A stretch of 64,000 nucleotides of DNA. It comes from Nocardia farcinica (GTDB lineage: Bacteria > Actinomycetota > Actinomycetes > Mycobacteriales > Mycobacteriaceae). The DNA lies in NCBI RefSeq assembly GCF_001182745.1, contig NZ_LN868938.1, forward strand, positions 3,100,001-3,164,000, written 5' to 3'. A program made the position numbers and the translations under genes. Each line of letters begins with the position of its first letter. The first letter of the stretch is position 1. Below are positions 16,645-27,838 of the stretch, piece by piece. A model generated the notes under the pieces. It did not search any database and was not told the DNA's origin. It saw only the letters and a program-made list of their open reading frames with translations.

Positions 16645-17961
16645 GTGGACATCCGCGACCAGGTCACCACGAGCACCGCGCTGCTGACCGATCAATACGA
16701 GCTCACCATGCTGGCCGCCGCGCTCGCCGACGGTTCGGCCGCGCGCACCTGCGCGTTCGAGGTGTTCGCCCGGCGCTTGCCGCACGGGCGCCGCTACGGC
16801 GTGGTCGCCGGTACCGGGCGGTTGCTCGAGGCGCTGCGGCACTTCCGCTTCGGCGAGCCCGAGCTCGCGGTGGTGGCGGGGTTCCTCGACGAGCGCACGC
16901 TGAACTGGTTGCGCGAGTACCGCTTCACCGGCGACATCGACGGCTATCCGGAGGGCGAGCTGTACTTTCCCGGCTCCCCGATCCTGTCCGTGCGCGGCAG
17001 TTTCGCCGAGTGCGTGGTGCTGGAGACGCTGATCCTGTCGATCTTCAACCACGACAGTGCCATCGCCTCGGCGGCGGCCCGCATGGTCTCGGCCGCCGAC
17101 GGCCGCCGGATGATCGAGATGGGCTCGCGCCGCACCCACGAAGCGGCCGCACCCGCCGCGTCCCGGGCCGCCTACCTCGCCGGTTTCGACGCCACCTCGA
17201 ATCTGGAGGCGGTGCGCCGCTACGGCGTGCCCGGCGCGGGCACCAGCGCGCACGCGTTCACCCTCCTGCACAGCGGCCGCGACGGCGCGCACGAGGCCGA
17301 GGCGTTCCGCAGCCAGGTCGCCGCGCTCGGCGTCGGCACCACCCTGTTGGTCGACACCTTCGACATCACCGAGGGGGTGGCGACCGCGATCCGGGTGGCC
17401 GGACCGGAGCTGGGCGGCGTGCGCATCGACTCCGGCGACCTGGGTGTGCTGGCCCGGCAGGTCCGCGAGCAACTGGACGCCCTCGGCGCGACCAAGACCC
17501 GCATCGTGGTCTCCGGCGACCTCGACGAGTACGCGATCGCCGCGTTGCGCGCCGAACCCGTCGACGTCTACGGCGTGGGCACCTCGCTGGTCACCGGTTC
17601 CGGCGCGCCGACCGCGGGCATGGTCTACAAGCTGGTGGAGGTCGAGGGCGTGCCGGTGGTCAAGCGCAGCAGCCACAAGGAATCGCGCGGCGGTGCCAAG
17701 CGGGCACTGCGGCTGACCAAGAGCTCGGGCACGATCGTGGAGGAGATCGTCTACCCGGCCACCGCCGAGCCGCCGGCCACCGACGGCTTCGAGGCCAGGC
17801 AGCTGCTGGTGCCGCTGGTGCGCGGCGGTGCGGTCGTCGACGACCTGCCGACGATCACCGACGCCCGCGACCGCGTCGCGCGCGGGCTGGTGAGCCTGCC
17901 GTGGGAGGGCCTCAAGCTCTCCGACGGCGAACCCGCCGTGCCCACCACCTTCGTCTCCTGA
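16645..17961 (+). CDS. pncB: Nicotinate phosphoribosyltransferase
   Basis: 438 residues. It makes nicotinate mononucleotide from nicotinate and PRPP, using ATP, in the NAD salvage pathway. It starts [20 protein letters not shown], the usual nicotinate-binding N-terminus; [36 protein letters not shown] and [11 protein letters not shown] (His phosphorylated by ATP) follow, and [16 protein letters not shown] and [21 protein letters not shown] line the phosphoribosyl site. The GTG start is leaderless. The next gene, pncA, encodes the nicotinamidase that feeds it, 37 bp downstream. Confidence 0.95.
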   Translation: MDIRDQVTTSTALLTDQYELTMLAAALADGSAARTCAFEVFARRLPHGRRYGVVAGTGRLLEALRHFRFGEPELAVVAGFLDERTLNWLREYRFTGDIDGYPEGELYFPGSPILSVRGSFAECVVLETLILSIFNHDSAIASAAARMVSAADGRRMIEMGSRRTHEAAAPAASRAAYLAGFDATSNLEAVRRYGVPGAGTSAHAFTLLHSGRDGAHEAEAFRSQVAALGVGTTLLVDTFDITEGVATAIRVAGPELGGVRIDSGDLGVLARQVREQLDALGATKTRIVVSGDLDEYAIAALRAEPVDVYGVGTSLVTGSGAPTAGMVYKLVEVEGVPVVKRSSHKESRGGAKRALRLTKSSGTIVEEIVYPATAEPPATDGFEARQLLVPLVRGGAVVDDLPTITDARDRVARGLVSLPWEGLKLSDGEPAVPTTFVS

Positions 17962-17977
17962 GCGGGGCCTGCCCCGC
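17962..17977 (+). terminator. Hairpin directly after pncB
   Basis: GCGGGGC-CT-GCCCCGC is a perfect 7-bp stem starting at the base after the pncB stop. The pncA -10 box follows 9 bp later. No U-tract, so termination is likely partial. Confidence 0.45.
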
Positions 17978-17986
17978 CGGGCGGGG

Positions 17987-17992
17987 TAGCCT
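17987..17992 (+). promoter_or_regulatory. -10 box of leaderless pncA
   Basis: TAGCCT, 6 bp before the pncA ATG at 17999. Confidence 0.6.
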
Positions 17993-17998
17993 CGGGGC

Positions 17999-18568
17999 AT
18001 GAGGCGGGCGCTGATCATCGTCGACGTGCAGAACGATTTCTGCGAGGGCGGCTCCCTGGCGGTCACCGGCGGCGCCGCGGTCGCCGATCGGATCAGCGAT
18101 CACGTCACCGGTAGCGACTACGCCGCCGTCGTGGCCACCCGCGATCACCACATCGACCCGGGCCCGCACTTCTCCACCGCTCCGGACTACGTCGACAGCT
18201 GGCCGCCGCACTGCCGGGTCGGCACACCGGGCGCGGACTTCCACCCGAACCTGGACACCGCCGGGGTGCAGGAGATCTTCTCCAAGGGCGAATACTCGGC
18301 CGCCTATTCGGGTTTCGAGGGTGCCGCGGCCGACGGCACGGCGCTGGCCGAGTGGCTGCGCGACCGCGGCATCGACGCCGTCGACGTGGTCGGCATCGCG
18401 ACCGACCACTGCGTCCGCGCCACCGCCCTGGACGCGCGCACGGCCGGTTTCGACACGCGGGTGCTGCTGAACCTGACCGCGGGCGTGGCGCCGGAGACCG
18501 TGGACAAGGCCCTGGTGCAGCTGCGGGAGGCGGGCGTGGAACTGGCCGGGGAGCTGCCCGGCCGGTAG
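17999..18568 (+). CDS. pncA: Nicotinamidase/pyrazinamidase
   Basis: 189 residues of the isochorismatase-like fold. It hydrolyses nicotinamide to nicotinate; the mycobacterial enzyme also activates pyrazinamide. Catalytic triad: Asp in IIVDVQNDFCEGG near residue 8, Lys in FSKGEYSAAYSGF near 96, and Cys in GIATDHCVRATALDA near 138. The metal-binding ATRDHHIDPGPHFS segment gives the Asp and His ligands. It is transcribed with pncB, an NAD salvage pair. The start is leaderless. Confidence 0.95.
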   Translation: MRRALIIVDVQNDFCEGGSLAVTGGAAVADRISDHVTGSDYAAVVATRDHHIDPGPHFSTAPDYVDSWPPHCRVGTPGADFHPNLDTAGVQEIFSKGEYSAAYSGFEGAAADGTALAEWLRDRGIDAVDVVGIATDHCVRATALDARTAGFDTRVLLNLTAGVAPETVDKALVQLREAGVELAGELPGR

Positions 18569-18615
18569 GACGCCGCCGCGCACCTTCGCTCGCTCGCGGT
18601 GTCGGTGCCGGGCAG

Positions 18616-18621
18616 TAGGCT
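18616..18621 (+). promoter_or_regulatory. -10 box of leaderless dinG
   Basis: TAGGCT, 6 bp before the dinG GTG at 18628. Confidence 0.6.
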
Positions 18622-18627
18622 GCACGC

Positions 18628-20682
18628 GTGCCCGAACTGCCTCCCACCGCCGAACTCCTGGCCACCGCCGTGCACGCGCTCGGCGGCAAGGAACGTCCGG
18701 GCCAGGTGCGGATGGCCGCGGCCGTCGACCACGCCATCGACACCAAACAGCACCTGGCCGTGCAGGCGGGCACCGGCACCGGCAAGTCGCTGGCGTACCT
18801 GGTGCCGAGCCTGCGGCACGCGGTGCGCACCGGCCGCACCGTGGTGGTCTCCACCGCGACGATCGCCCTGCAGCGCCAGCTGGTCGACCGGGACCTGCCG
18901 CGCCTGGCGCAGGCACTGGCCGGGCCGCTCGGCCGCCCGCCGCGCTTCGCGATCCTCAAGGGCCGCAACAACTATCTGTGCCTGAACAAGATCAACAGCG
19001 CCGTCCCGGACGAGCCCGCCGAGGCCGAGCTCTTCGACGCCTTCGCCATCTCCCGGCTCGGCCGCGAGGTGCAGCGGCTCAACGAATGGGCCTCCGACAC
19101 CGAGACCGGCGACCGGGACGAGCTGGCGCCCGGCGTCAGCGACCGGGCCTGGCGGCAGGTCAGCGTCTCCTCCCGTGAATGCCTGGGCAAGTCCCGGTGT
19201 CCGTTCGGGCAGGACTGCTACGCCGAGCGCGCCCGCGGCGAATCGGCCCAGGCCGACGTGGTCGTCACCAACCACGCGCTGCTGGCCATCGACGCCATCA
19301 GCGGCATCCAGGTGTTGCCCGAGCACGACGTGGTGGTCATCGACGAGGCGCACGAGCTGGTCGACCGGGTCACCGGGGTGGCCACCGCGGAGCTGTCGGC
19401 CGCGAGCATCAGCGCCGCGGCCCGCCGCTGCGCCAAACTCATCGACGAGCGCGAGGTCGACCGGCTCGAGGGCGCCGCGGAGGCCTGGCACGAGATCCTC
19501 GACAACCTGCCGCCCGCCCGGTGGGACCGGCTGCCCGAGGGCGCCGCGCAGGTGCTGGCGCTCATCCGCGACTCCGCGTGGAACGCCCGCACCGAGCTGT
19601 CCCCGCCCGGCAGTTCCACCGCCCAGGGCGACCCGGACACCGCGGCGGCGCGCAACTTCGCGGTGGCGGCCGTGGAGGAGGTGCACGACAGCGCGGTGCG
19701 CGCGCTCACCGCCTTCGACGAGCCCGACCCGGCCGCCCGGCGCGACGTGATCTGGCTGGCGGCCGAGGAGAGCCGGGGCGGGGTGCCGCGCAAGACCGTG
19801 CGGATGGCGCCGCTGTCGGTCGGTGGGCTGCTGCGCGCCCGGCTGTTCGGTGCGGCCACCGTCGTCCTCACCTCGGCGACACTGCAAATCGGCGGTTCCT
19901 TCGACAATCTCGCGGTCACCTGGGGCCTGCCCGCGCAGTCCGGCGATCGCGTCGACCCCGCGACGGCGAACGGCGGCCGAGCGCCCTCGGACACCGAGTC
20001 GATCCGCTGGAGTTCCCTGGATGTCGGCTCGCCGTTCGACCACGCCAAGTCCGGCATCCTCTACGTCGCCAAGCATCTGCCGCCGCCCGGCCGCGACGGG
20101 CTGCCGCCGGCCTACCTCGACGAGATCGAGCGGCTGATCGACGCCGCGGGCGGGCGCACGCTCGGCCTGTTCTCCTCGATGCGCGCGGCCCGCGCGGCCG
20201 CCGACGCGATGCGCGACCGCCTGAGTACCCCGGTGCTGTGCCAGGGTGAGGACGCCACCGGCGCGTTGGTCGGCAAGTTCGCCGACGATCCGGAGACCTC
20301 CCTGTTCGGCACCCTGTCGCTCTGGCAGGGGGTGGATGTGCCGGGCCCGTCGCTGAGTCTGGTGATCCTGGACCGCATTCCGTTCCCCCGCCCGGACGAT
20401 CCACTGCTGGCCGCGCGCCAGCGGGCGGTCGAATCCCGCGGTGGCAACGGCTTTCTCACCGTGGCCGCCAACCATGCCGCGCTGTTGCTCGCCCAGGGCA
20501 CCGGCCGGCTGCTGCGCAGCGTGGACGACCGCGGCGTGATCGCGGTGCTCGACTCCCGCCTGGCCACCGCGCGATACGGCGGCTACCTGCGGGCCACGCT
20601 GCCACCGTATTGGGAGACAACGGATCCCGACGTGGTGGCCAAGGCGCTGCGCCGACTCACCGCCGACGCCGCTAAACTGTGA
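18628..20682 (+). CDS. dinG: DinG-family ATP-dependent DNA helicase (XPD-like, iron-sulfur)
   Basis: 684 residues of a superfamily 2 helicase. Walker A QAGTGTGKSLAYLVP is near residue 48, VVSTATIALQRQL (motif Ia) near 73, and Walker B VVVIDEAHELVDR near 237. Between them, NYLCLNK and SRECLGKSRCPFGQDC supply the four cysteines expected to hold a 4Fe-4S cluster. C-terminal motifs FSSMRAARAAADAM, LSLWQGVDVPGPSLSLVILDRIPF and ATGRLLRS-type motif VI (GTGRLLRSVDDRGV) follow. It unwinds 5'-tailed DNA and R-loop or G4 structures during repair. The GTG start is leaderless. It follows pncA by 59 bp, and the neighbour order matches Rv1329. Confidence 0.94.
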   Translation: MPELPPTAELLATAVHALGGKERPGQVRMAAAVDHAIDTKQHLAVQAGTGTGKSLAYLVPSLRHAVRTGRTVVVSTATIALQRQLVDRDLPRLAQALAGPLGRPPRFAILKGRNNYLCLNKINSAVPDEPAEAELFDAFAISRLGREVQRLNEWASDTETGDRDELAPGVSDRAWRQVSVSSRECLGKSRCPFGQDCYAERARGESAQADVVVTNHALLAIDAISGIQVLPEHDVVVIDEAHELVDRVTGVATAELSAASISAAARRCAKLIDEREVDRLEGAAEAWHEILDNLPPARWDRLPEGAAQVLALIRDSAWNARTELSPPGSSTAQGDPDTAAARNFAVAAVEEVHDSAVRALTAFDEPDPAARRDVIWLAAEESRGGVPRKTVRMAPLSVGGLLRARLFGAATVVLTSATLQIGGSFDNLAVTWGLPAQSGDRVDPATANGGRAPSDTESIRWSSLDVGSPFDHAKSGILYVAKHLPPPGRDGLPPAYLDEIERLIDAAGGRTLGLFSSMRAARAAADAMRDRLSTPVLCQGEDATGALVGKFADDPETSLFGTLSLWQGVDVPGPSLSLVILDRIPFPRPDDPLLAARQRAVESRGGNGFLTVAANHAALLLAQGTGRLLRSVDDRGVIAVLDSRLATARYGGYLRATLPPYWETTDPDVVAKALRRLTADAAKL

Positions 20683-20777
20683 TCTGACGCACAAAACCTG
20701 CTCTATGGTTCCGGACGGAACTACATTGAGCACCGGTACCTCGGTGGATACCCAATTCCCGCGCCGACGTATCCGGT

Positions 20778-20808
20778 CCCCGCGCCAAGCCCTGCACGCG
20801 GCGCGGGG
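20778..20808. terminator. Hairpin between convergent dinG and DoxX genes
   Basis: CCCCGCGCC and GGCGCGGGG form a perfect 9-bp stem with a 13-nt loop. It lies in the 240-bp convergent gap, which holds no gene; a smaller GTTCC-GGAC-GGAAC repeat is at about 20710. Confidence 0.5.
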
Positions 20809-20922
20809 CCACCGCCTTCCCCGATCGCCCACGGCGGATAGGGTTTTCACGCGAGCGCGGCGCGCGCGGCCGATCCCGGCCCCCACGCCGAGCGCCCCGG
20901 CGGTCTCAGTCCCGTACCGAGA

Positions 20923-21477
20923 TCACAAGGCCCACTTGAGGATCAGCGTCAGCACCGCGGACACCACGGCCAACCCCAGCACGCCGACGCCCCACACCAA
21001 TCCGTTGCGCTCCCACGGCCGCCCGGCATCGAGGGCGTAGCGACCCGCACCGGTGAAGCCGAGCCCCGCGGCGACGGCACCGAACAACAGCCCCATCTCC
21101 CAGCCGCCCTGGCCGAAAAGGCCGGGGCCCCAGGTTGCGTTGATCGCGTTGATCATGGTGCCGAGCGCGATGGCCGCGGCCAGCGGAGTGAACAGGCCGA
21201 ATGCCAGCAACAGGCCGCCGACGAGTTCGGTGAGCCCGGCCAGGGTGCCGAACAGCGCGCCGGGGTTGTAGCCCATCGCCTCGAACATGGCGTTGTTGGC
21301 GTCCAGGCCGGGGCCGGAGAACCAGCCGAACAACTTCTGCGCGCCGTGCGCGGCCAGCAGGCCGCCGAAGACGACACGCACGATCAGCAGGCCGATGTCG
21401 GCGGCGGCGGCGTTGTCGAATGCGGTGGTGGTGATGGTGTCGCGGTCGCGGACGGGAGCGGTATGCGTCGTGGTCAT
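20923..21477 (-). CDS. DoxX-family membrane protein
   Basis: 184 residues from ATG 21477, which has an AGGGA ribosome site 6 nt upstream. Four membrane helices follow a 30-residue polar start: IGLLIVRVVFGGLLAAHGAQ, ALFGTLAGLTELVGGLLLAFG, LAAAIALGTMINAIN and a last WGVGVLGLAVVSAVLTLIL. The HGAQKLFGWFSGPGLD motif and the acidic LTELVGG helix are typical of DoxX/DoxD-like proteins, which in mycobacteria form a membrane-bound complex with superoxide dismutase and a thiosulfate sulfurtransferase (SseA). Neither partner is nearby. A TetR-type palindrome lies 51 bp upstream, so expression is probably induced by a small molecule. Confidence 0.85.
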   Translation of the reverse strand: MTTTHTAPVRDRDTITTTAFDNAAAADIGLLIVRVVFGGLLAAHGAQKLFGWFSGPGLDANNAMFEAMGYNPGALFGTLAGLTELVGGLLLAFGLFTPLAAAIALGTMINAINATWGPGLFGQGGWEMGLLFGAVAAGLGFTGAGRYALDAGRPWERNGLVWGVGVLGLAVVSAVLTLILKWAL

Positions 21478-21527
21478 GATCAGTCCCTGCGGTCGTTCCG
21501 ACTCGGTCGTTAGGCTCGGCAACTAAA

Positions 21528-21541
21528 CGGACTCCAGTCCG
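21528..21541. promoter_or_regulatory. TetR/MarR-type operator upstream of DoxX
   Basis: CGGACT-CC-AGTCCG is a perfect 14-bp palindrome 51 bp upstream of the DoxX start and about 40 bp past the permease stop. The TetR gene in this window sits beside a different palindrome, so the regulator is probably encoded elsewhere. Confidence 0.5.
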
Positions 21542-21580
21542 CTTGTCGCACAACCCCTTCCAACCGGCGAGCCCGCGGAC

Positions 21581-22942
21581 CTATTCCGCGAGGAAGAAGA
21601 AATATCCGAGGAACACCACCAGCAACGCCCACATCGCCGGGTGTACTTCCCGGATCCGGCCGCGCGCCGCCATCACGATCGGGTAGAAGACCATGCCCAT
21701 CGCCAGCCCGTTGGCGATCGAGTACGTCAACGGCATCATGATGATGGTGATGAACGCCGGGATCGAGTACTCCAGCGCGGTCCACTCGATCTGCCCCAGC
21801 GAGCGCGCCATCAGGATGCCGACCACGATCAGCGCCGGCGCGGTGACCTCCCCCGACGCGGCCACCACCGAGAAGATCGGGTAGCAGAACATCGCCAGCA
21901 GGAACCAGCCCGCGGTGGTCACCGCCGTGAGCCCGGTCCGCCCGCCCGCGGTGACGCCCGCGGTCGACTCGACATAGGCCGTGGTGGTGGAGGTGCCGAT
22001 GACCGCGCCCGCGGTGGTGCCGATGGAATCGGCGGCGAAGGCGCTCGCCGCGCGCGGCAGCTTGCCCTGCTTGTCCAGCAGGCCCGCCTGATTGGCCACG
22101 CCGATCAGCGTTCCCGAGGCATCGAAGAAGTCGACGAACAGCATGGTGAGCACGACGACGGCCATCTGCGCGGTGAACGCGTCGGGGAGGTGGATGATCG
22201 CCTGGCCGAAGGTCTGGTCCAGCCCGCGCGGCAGCGCCGCCACCCCGCTCGGCAGATCGACCAGGCCGGTGACGATGCCGAGCACCGCGGTCAGCACGAT
22301 GCCGTAGAGCACCGCGCCGTGCCAGCCCTTGACCAGGAACACGATCGTGACGACCAGACCGAACAGGGCCAGCAGGGTGCGGCCCTCGGTGAAGTCGCCG
22401 AGGGTCACGAAGGTGGCCTCGCTGGAGGCGACGATGCCCGCGTTCTTCAGGCCGAGGAACGCCACGAACAACCCGATGCCCGCGCCGACGGCGAGCTTGA
22501 GTTGCAGCGGGATCGCGTCCAGGATCCGCTCGCGCACCTTGGTGACCGCGAGCACGAAGAAGATCACCCCGGACAGGAACGTGCCCGAGAGCGCCACCTG
22601 CCACGGGATCCCCATCCCGAGCACCACCGAGTAGGCGAAGAAGGCGTTGAGGCCCATGCCCGGCGCCAGCGCGATCGGGTACCGGGCCCACAGGCCCATC
22701 ACCAAGGTGCCGAACACCGCCGCGACCGCCGTCGCGGTGAAGACGGCCTGCATCGGAATGCCCTTGTCGCCCAGCGCGCCGCCGTCGCCGAGGATGCCTG
22801 GGTTCACCGCCAGCACGTAGGACATCGCCAGGAACGTGACGGTGCCCGCCATGATCTCCCGCCGTACCGTCGATCCGGTGCGGGTGATGCCGAAGTAGTC
22901 GTCGAGACGACTCAGGCCGCGGGGCTGCGCGTCGGTTGCCAA
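21581..22942 (-). CDS. NCS2/AzgA-type purine permease
   Basis: 453 residues from the TTG at 22942, which has a GGAGAA ribosome site 5 nt upstream; no better start is in frame. About 12-14 membrane helices are visible, starting REIMAGTVTFLAMSYVLAVNP, the opening of AzgA-like hypoxanthine/guanine/adenine proton symporters. GMGLNAFFAYSVVLGMG near residue 90 and STTTAYVESTAGVTAGGRTG near residue 305 are the substrate-binding motifs of this branch, and VDFFDASGTLIGVANQAGL is also typical. It imports purine bases across the inner membrane. It stands between DoxX and glgP, and no purine riboswitch is apparent in the 187-bp leader region. Confidence 0.9.
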   Translation of the reverse strand: MATDAQPRGLSRLDDYFGITRTGSTVRREIMAGTVTFLAMSYVLAVNPGILGDGGALGDKGIPMQAVFTATAVAAVFGTLVMGLWARYPIALAPGMGLNAFFAYSVVLGMGIPWQVALSGTFLSGVIFFVLAVTKVRERILDAIPLQLKLAVGAGIGLFVAFLGLKNAGIVASSEATFVTLGDFTEGRTLLALFGLVVTIVFLVKGWHGAVLYGIVLTAVLGIVTGLVDLPSGVAALPRGLDQTFGQAIIHLPDAFTAQMAVVVLTMLFVDFFDASGTLIGVANQAGLLDKQGKLPRAASAFAADSIGTTAGAVIGTSTTTAYVESTAGVTAGGRTGLTAVTTAGWFLLAMFCYPIFSVVAASGEVTAPALIVVGILMARSLGQIEWTALEYSIPAFITIIMMPLTYSIANGLAMGMVFYPIVMAARGRIREVHPAMWALLVVFLGYFFFLAE

Positions 22943-23103
22943 GGCGGTTCTCCGGTTCTTCCAGGTGGGGCAGGGGGATGAACGGACGGTAGCGGAGAAT
23001 TCACCGGTTCGCGCCGCGGGGTCCCGCTGCCGGGCGCCGGAGTGACCCGACACACGGCCGCTGCCGTGCCGGTCCCCGCCCGGCGGCGGTCGAGAGTGAC
23101 CGT

Positions 23104-23128
23104 GCCGGGCGTGCACCGGCGGCCCGGC
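23104..23128 (-). terminator. Hairpin after glgP
   Basis: GCCGGGC and GCCCGGC form a perfect 7-bp stem, extended by two G-U pairs, with an 11-nt loop 1 bp past the glgP stop. Confidence 0.45.
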
Positions 23129-23129
23129 G

Positions 23130-25703
23130 TCAGCCGCGCGGCGCCGCGATCAGGCCCAGCTCGGCGGGCGAGGCCAGCAGCTCGTGGCGCGGCAACACCC
23201 GCACGGTGTAGCCGACCGCACCGGACAGCGGTACCGGCGTCTCGACCGTGAACAACTCGACACCGCCGTCGGAACCGGTGTGGGCCATCTCGACAGTGGT
23301 CACATCGCTGAGGTCGTCACCGGGCGACACCCGGCCCAGCACCGCCTGCACGGTCACGTCGGCGACCGCGAGCCCGCCCAGGTCGACGCGCGCGGTCAGC
23401 GACAGCGGCGCACCGATCACGGGGGTGTCGGGCAGGCCGGCGCTGTCCACCTGGATCACCTTGACCGCGGGCCAGGCCGCTTCCACCCGCCGTCGATACT
23501 CGGCCAGCGCCCTGGCGCCCGCGTAGTCGTCGGCACTCACCCGCCGGTAGGCCGCCGCGGCCGGGCCGTAGTACTCGACGGCGTAGTCGCGCACCATCCG
23601 TGAGGCCAGCACCTTCGGGCCGAGCGTCTGCAGGGTGTGGCGCACCATCTCCACCCACCGCACCGGCATGCCGTTCGCGTCGCGGTCGTAGAAGCGCGGC
23701 GCGACCGAACGCTCGAACAGCTCGTAGAGGGCGGCGGCCTCGAGGTCGTCGCGGCGGTGCTCGTCGCGCACGCCGTCGGCGGTCGGGATGGCCCAGCCGT
23801 TCTCGCCGTCGTACATCTCGTCCCACCAGCCGTCCCGGATGGACAGGTTGAGCCCGCCGTTGAGCGCCGACTTCATCCCGGAGGTGCCGCACGCCTCCAG
23901 CGGGCGCAGCGGGTTGTTGAGCCACACGTCGCAGCCCCAGTACAGGTATCGGGCCATCGACATGTCGTAGTCGGGCAGGAACACGATCCGGTGCCGCAGT
24001 TCCGGGTCGTCGGCGAACCGCACCACCTGCTGGATCAGCGCCTTGCCGCCGTCGTCGGCGGGGTGGCTCTTGCCCGCCACCACCAGCTGCATCGGCCGGG
24101 TGGGATGCAGCAGCAGCGCGCGCAACCGCTCGGGGTCGCGCAACATCAGGGTCAGCCGCTTGTAGGTGGGCACCCGGCGGGCGAAGCCGACGGTGAGCAC
24201 GTCGGGGTCGAAGACCTGATCGATCCAGCCCAGCTCGGCCTCGGCGGCGCCACGTTCCAGCCAGGAGGCCCGCAGCCTGCGCCGCACCTCCGCCACCAGC
24301 GTGGCGCGCAGGGTGTTGCGGGTGGACCACAGTTCGGCCGGATCGACCTCGCGCAGCTTCTCCCAGCCGCGCCCCTCCTCCGCCAGCTCCACACCGACGA
24401 GTTCGCGCGCCTTGTCGATCCATTCGCGCGCGGCCCAGGTGGGCGCGTGCACGCCGTTGGTCACCGATCCGATCGGCACCTCCTCGGCGTCGAAACCCGG
24501 CGAGAGCGGGGCGAACATGCCGCGGCTCACCTCGCCGTGCAGCCGGGAGACGCCGTTGGCCCGCTGCGCCAGCCGCAGGCCCATGTGCGCCATGTTGAAC
24601 ACCGCCGGGTCCGGCTCGCGGCCGAGCGCCAGGATCCGGTCGACCGAAAGCCCGGGCAGCAGCGCCGATTCCGGCTCGCCGTGCGCGCCGCCGAAGTACC
24701 GGCGCACCATCGGCATCGGGAACCGGTCGATGCCCGCGGGCACCGGAGTGTGCGTGGTGAACACCGTCGCGGCCCGCACCACCGCCAGCGCGGTGTCGAA
24801 ATCCATCCCGTCGGCCACGTATTCGCGGATGCGCTCCACCCCGAGGAAGCCCGCGTGGCCCTCGTTCATGTGGAAGACCTCCGGATCGGGCAGCCCCTCG
24901 GCGCGGGTGAACGCCCGCACCGCGCGCACGCCGCCGATCCCGGCCAGGATCTCCTGGCGGATGCGGTGGTCCTGGTCGCCGCCGTAGAGGCGGTCGGTGA
25001 CCGCGCGCAACTCCGGATCGTTCTCCGCGATGTCGGAGTCCAGCAGCAGCAGCGGCACCCGCCCCACCTGCGCGATCCACACCCGGGCCCGCAGTACCCG
25101 CTGATCCGGCATCGCCACGTGCACCAGCACCGGCGCGCCCTCGCTGGTCAGCAACCGCAGCGGCAGACCCTGCGGATCCAGCGCCGGATAGTGCTCGATC
25201 TGCCAGCCGTCGGCCGACAACGACTGCCGGAAGTACCCGGACCGGTACAGCAACCCGACACCGATCAGCGGCAACCCCAGGTCCGAGGCGGCCTTGAGAT
25301 GGTCGCCCGCCAGGATGCCCAGACCGCCGGAGTAGTTGGGCAACACCTCGGTGACGCCGAACTCCATGGAGAAGTAGGCGATACCGCGCACCCCGTCCTC
25401 GCGGCCCTGCCGCTGGAACCAGGTCGCCGCGTCGAGGTAACCGCGCAGATCCGCGGCGGCCGCGTCGACCCTCGCCACGTAGCCGGCGTCGGCGGCCAGC
25501 TCGTCGAGCCGGGCGGCGGGCACCTCCCCCAGCATCCGGACCGGATCGCGGCCGACCTCGCGCCACAGCTGCGGATCGATCGCCGAGAACAGATCCTGGG
25601 TGGGCGGATGCCACGACCACCGCAGATTCGTGGACAGCTCCCCCAGGGCCGCCAACCGCTCGGGCAGATGGGCACGGACAGTGAACCTGCGCAAAGCCTT
25701 CAC
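23130..25703 (-). CDS. glgP: Alpha-glucan (glycogen/maltodextrin) phosphorylase
   Basis: 857 residues of the shorter, bacterial/archaeal GT35 form. It releases glucose 1-phosphate from non-reducing ends. The N-terminal NLRWSWHPPTQDLFSAIDPQ is typical of this group. YSGGLGILAGDHLKAASDLG lies near residue 125, EGHAGFLGVERI near 285, and the PLP segment SGTSGMKSALNGGLNLSIRD near 610 carries the cofactor lysine, followed by DGWWDEMYDGENGWAIP. It faces away from glgE-glgB with 131 bp between, so the degrading and building enzymes share a promoter region. Matches Rv1328 in position. Confidence 0.94.
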   Translation of the reverse strand: MKALRRFTVRAHLPERLAALGELSTNLRWSWHPPTQDLFSAIDPQLWREVGRDPVRMLGEVPAARLDELAADAGYVARVDAAAADLRGYLDAATWFQRQGREDGVRGIAYFSMEFGVTEVLPNYSGGLGILAGDHLKAASDLGLPLIGVGLLYRSGYFRQSLSADGWQIEHYPALDPQGLPLRLLTSEGAPVLVHVAMPDQRVLRARVWIAQVGRVPLLLLDSDIAENDPELRAVTDRLYGGDQDHRIRQEILAGIGGVRAVRAFTRAEGLPDPEVFHMNEGHAGFLGVERIREYVADGMDFDTALAVVRAATVFTTHTPVPAGIDRFPMPMVRRYFGGAHGEPESALLPGLSVDRILALGREPDPAVFNMAHMGLRLAQRANGVSRLHGEVSRGMFAPLSPGFDAEEVPIGSVTNGVHAPTWAAREWIDKARELVGVELAEEGRGWEKLREVDPAELWSTRNTLRATLVAEVRRRLRASWLERGAAEAELGWIDQVFDPDVLTVGFARRVPTYKRLTLMLRDPERLRALLLHPTRPMQLVVAGKSHPADDGGKALIQQVVRFADDPELRHRIVFLPDYDMSMARYLYWGCDVWLNNPLRPLEACGTSGMKSALNGGLNLSIRDGWWDEMYDGENGWAIPTADGVRDEHRRDDLEAAALYELFERSVAPRFYDRDANGMPVRWVEMVRHTLQTLGPKVLASRMVRDYAVEYYGPAAAAYRRVSADDYAGARALAEYRRRVEAAWPAVKVIQVDSAGLPDTPVIGAPLSLTARVDLGGLAVADVTVQAVLGRVSPGDDLSDVTTVEMAHTGSDGGVELFTVETPVPLSGAVGYTVRVLPRHELLASPAELGLIAAPRG

Positions 25704-25821
25704 CGGCTAGACCCTACACGGCCGCCGCGGCCGTCGCCGTCCACGAACAACGCTCTCAACAGGCACAACCGCCCCCGGTCGCCCTGTGGATGCCGAGCCG
25801 CCGCGGCCGGTGATCTTCCAG

Positions 25822-25827
25822 TAGGTT
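25822..25827 (+). promoter_or_regulatory. -10 box of leaderless glgE
   Basis: TAGGTT, 7 bp before the glgE GTG at 25835. Confidence 0.5.
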
Positions 25828-25834
25828 GGTGCAC

Positions 25835-27834
<2,000 letters not shown>

Positions 27835-27838
<4 letters not shown>

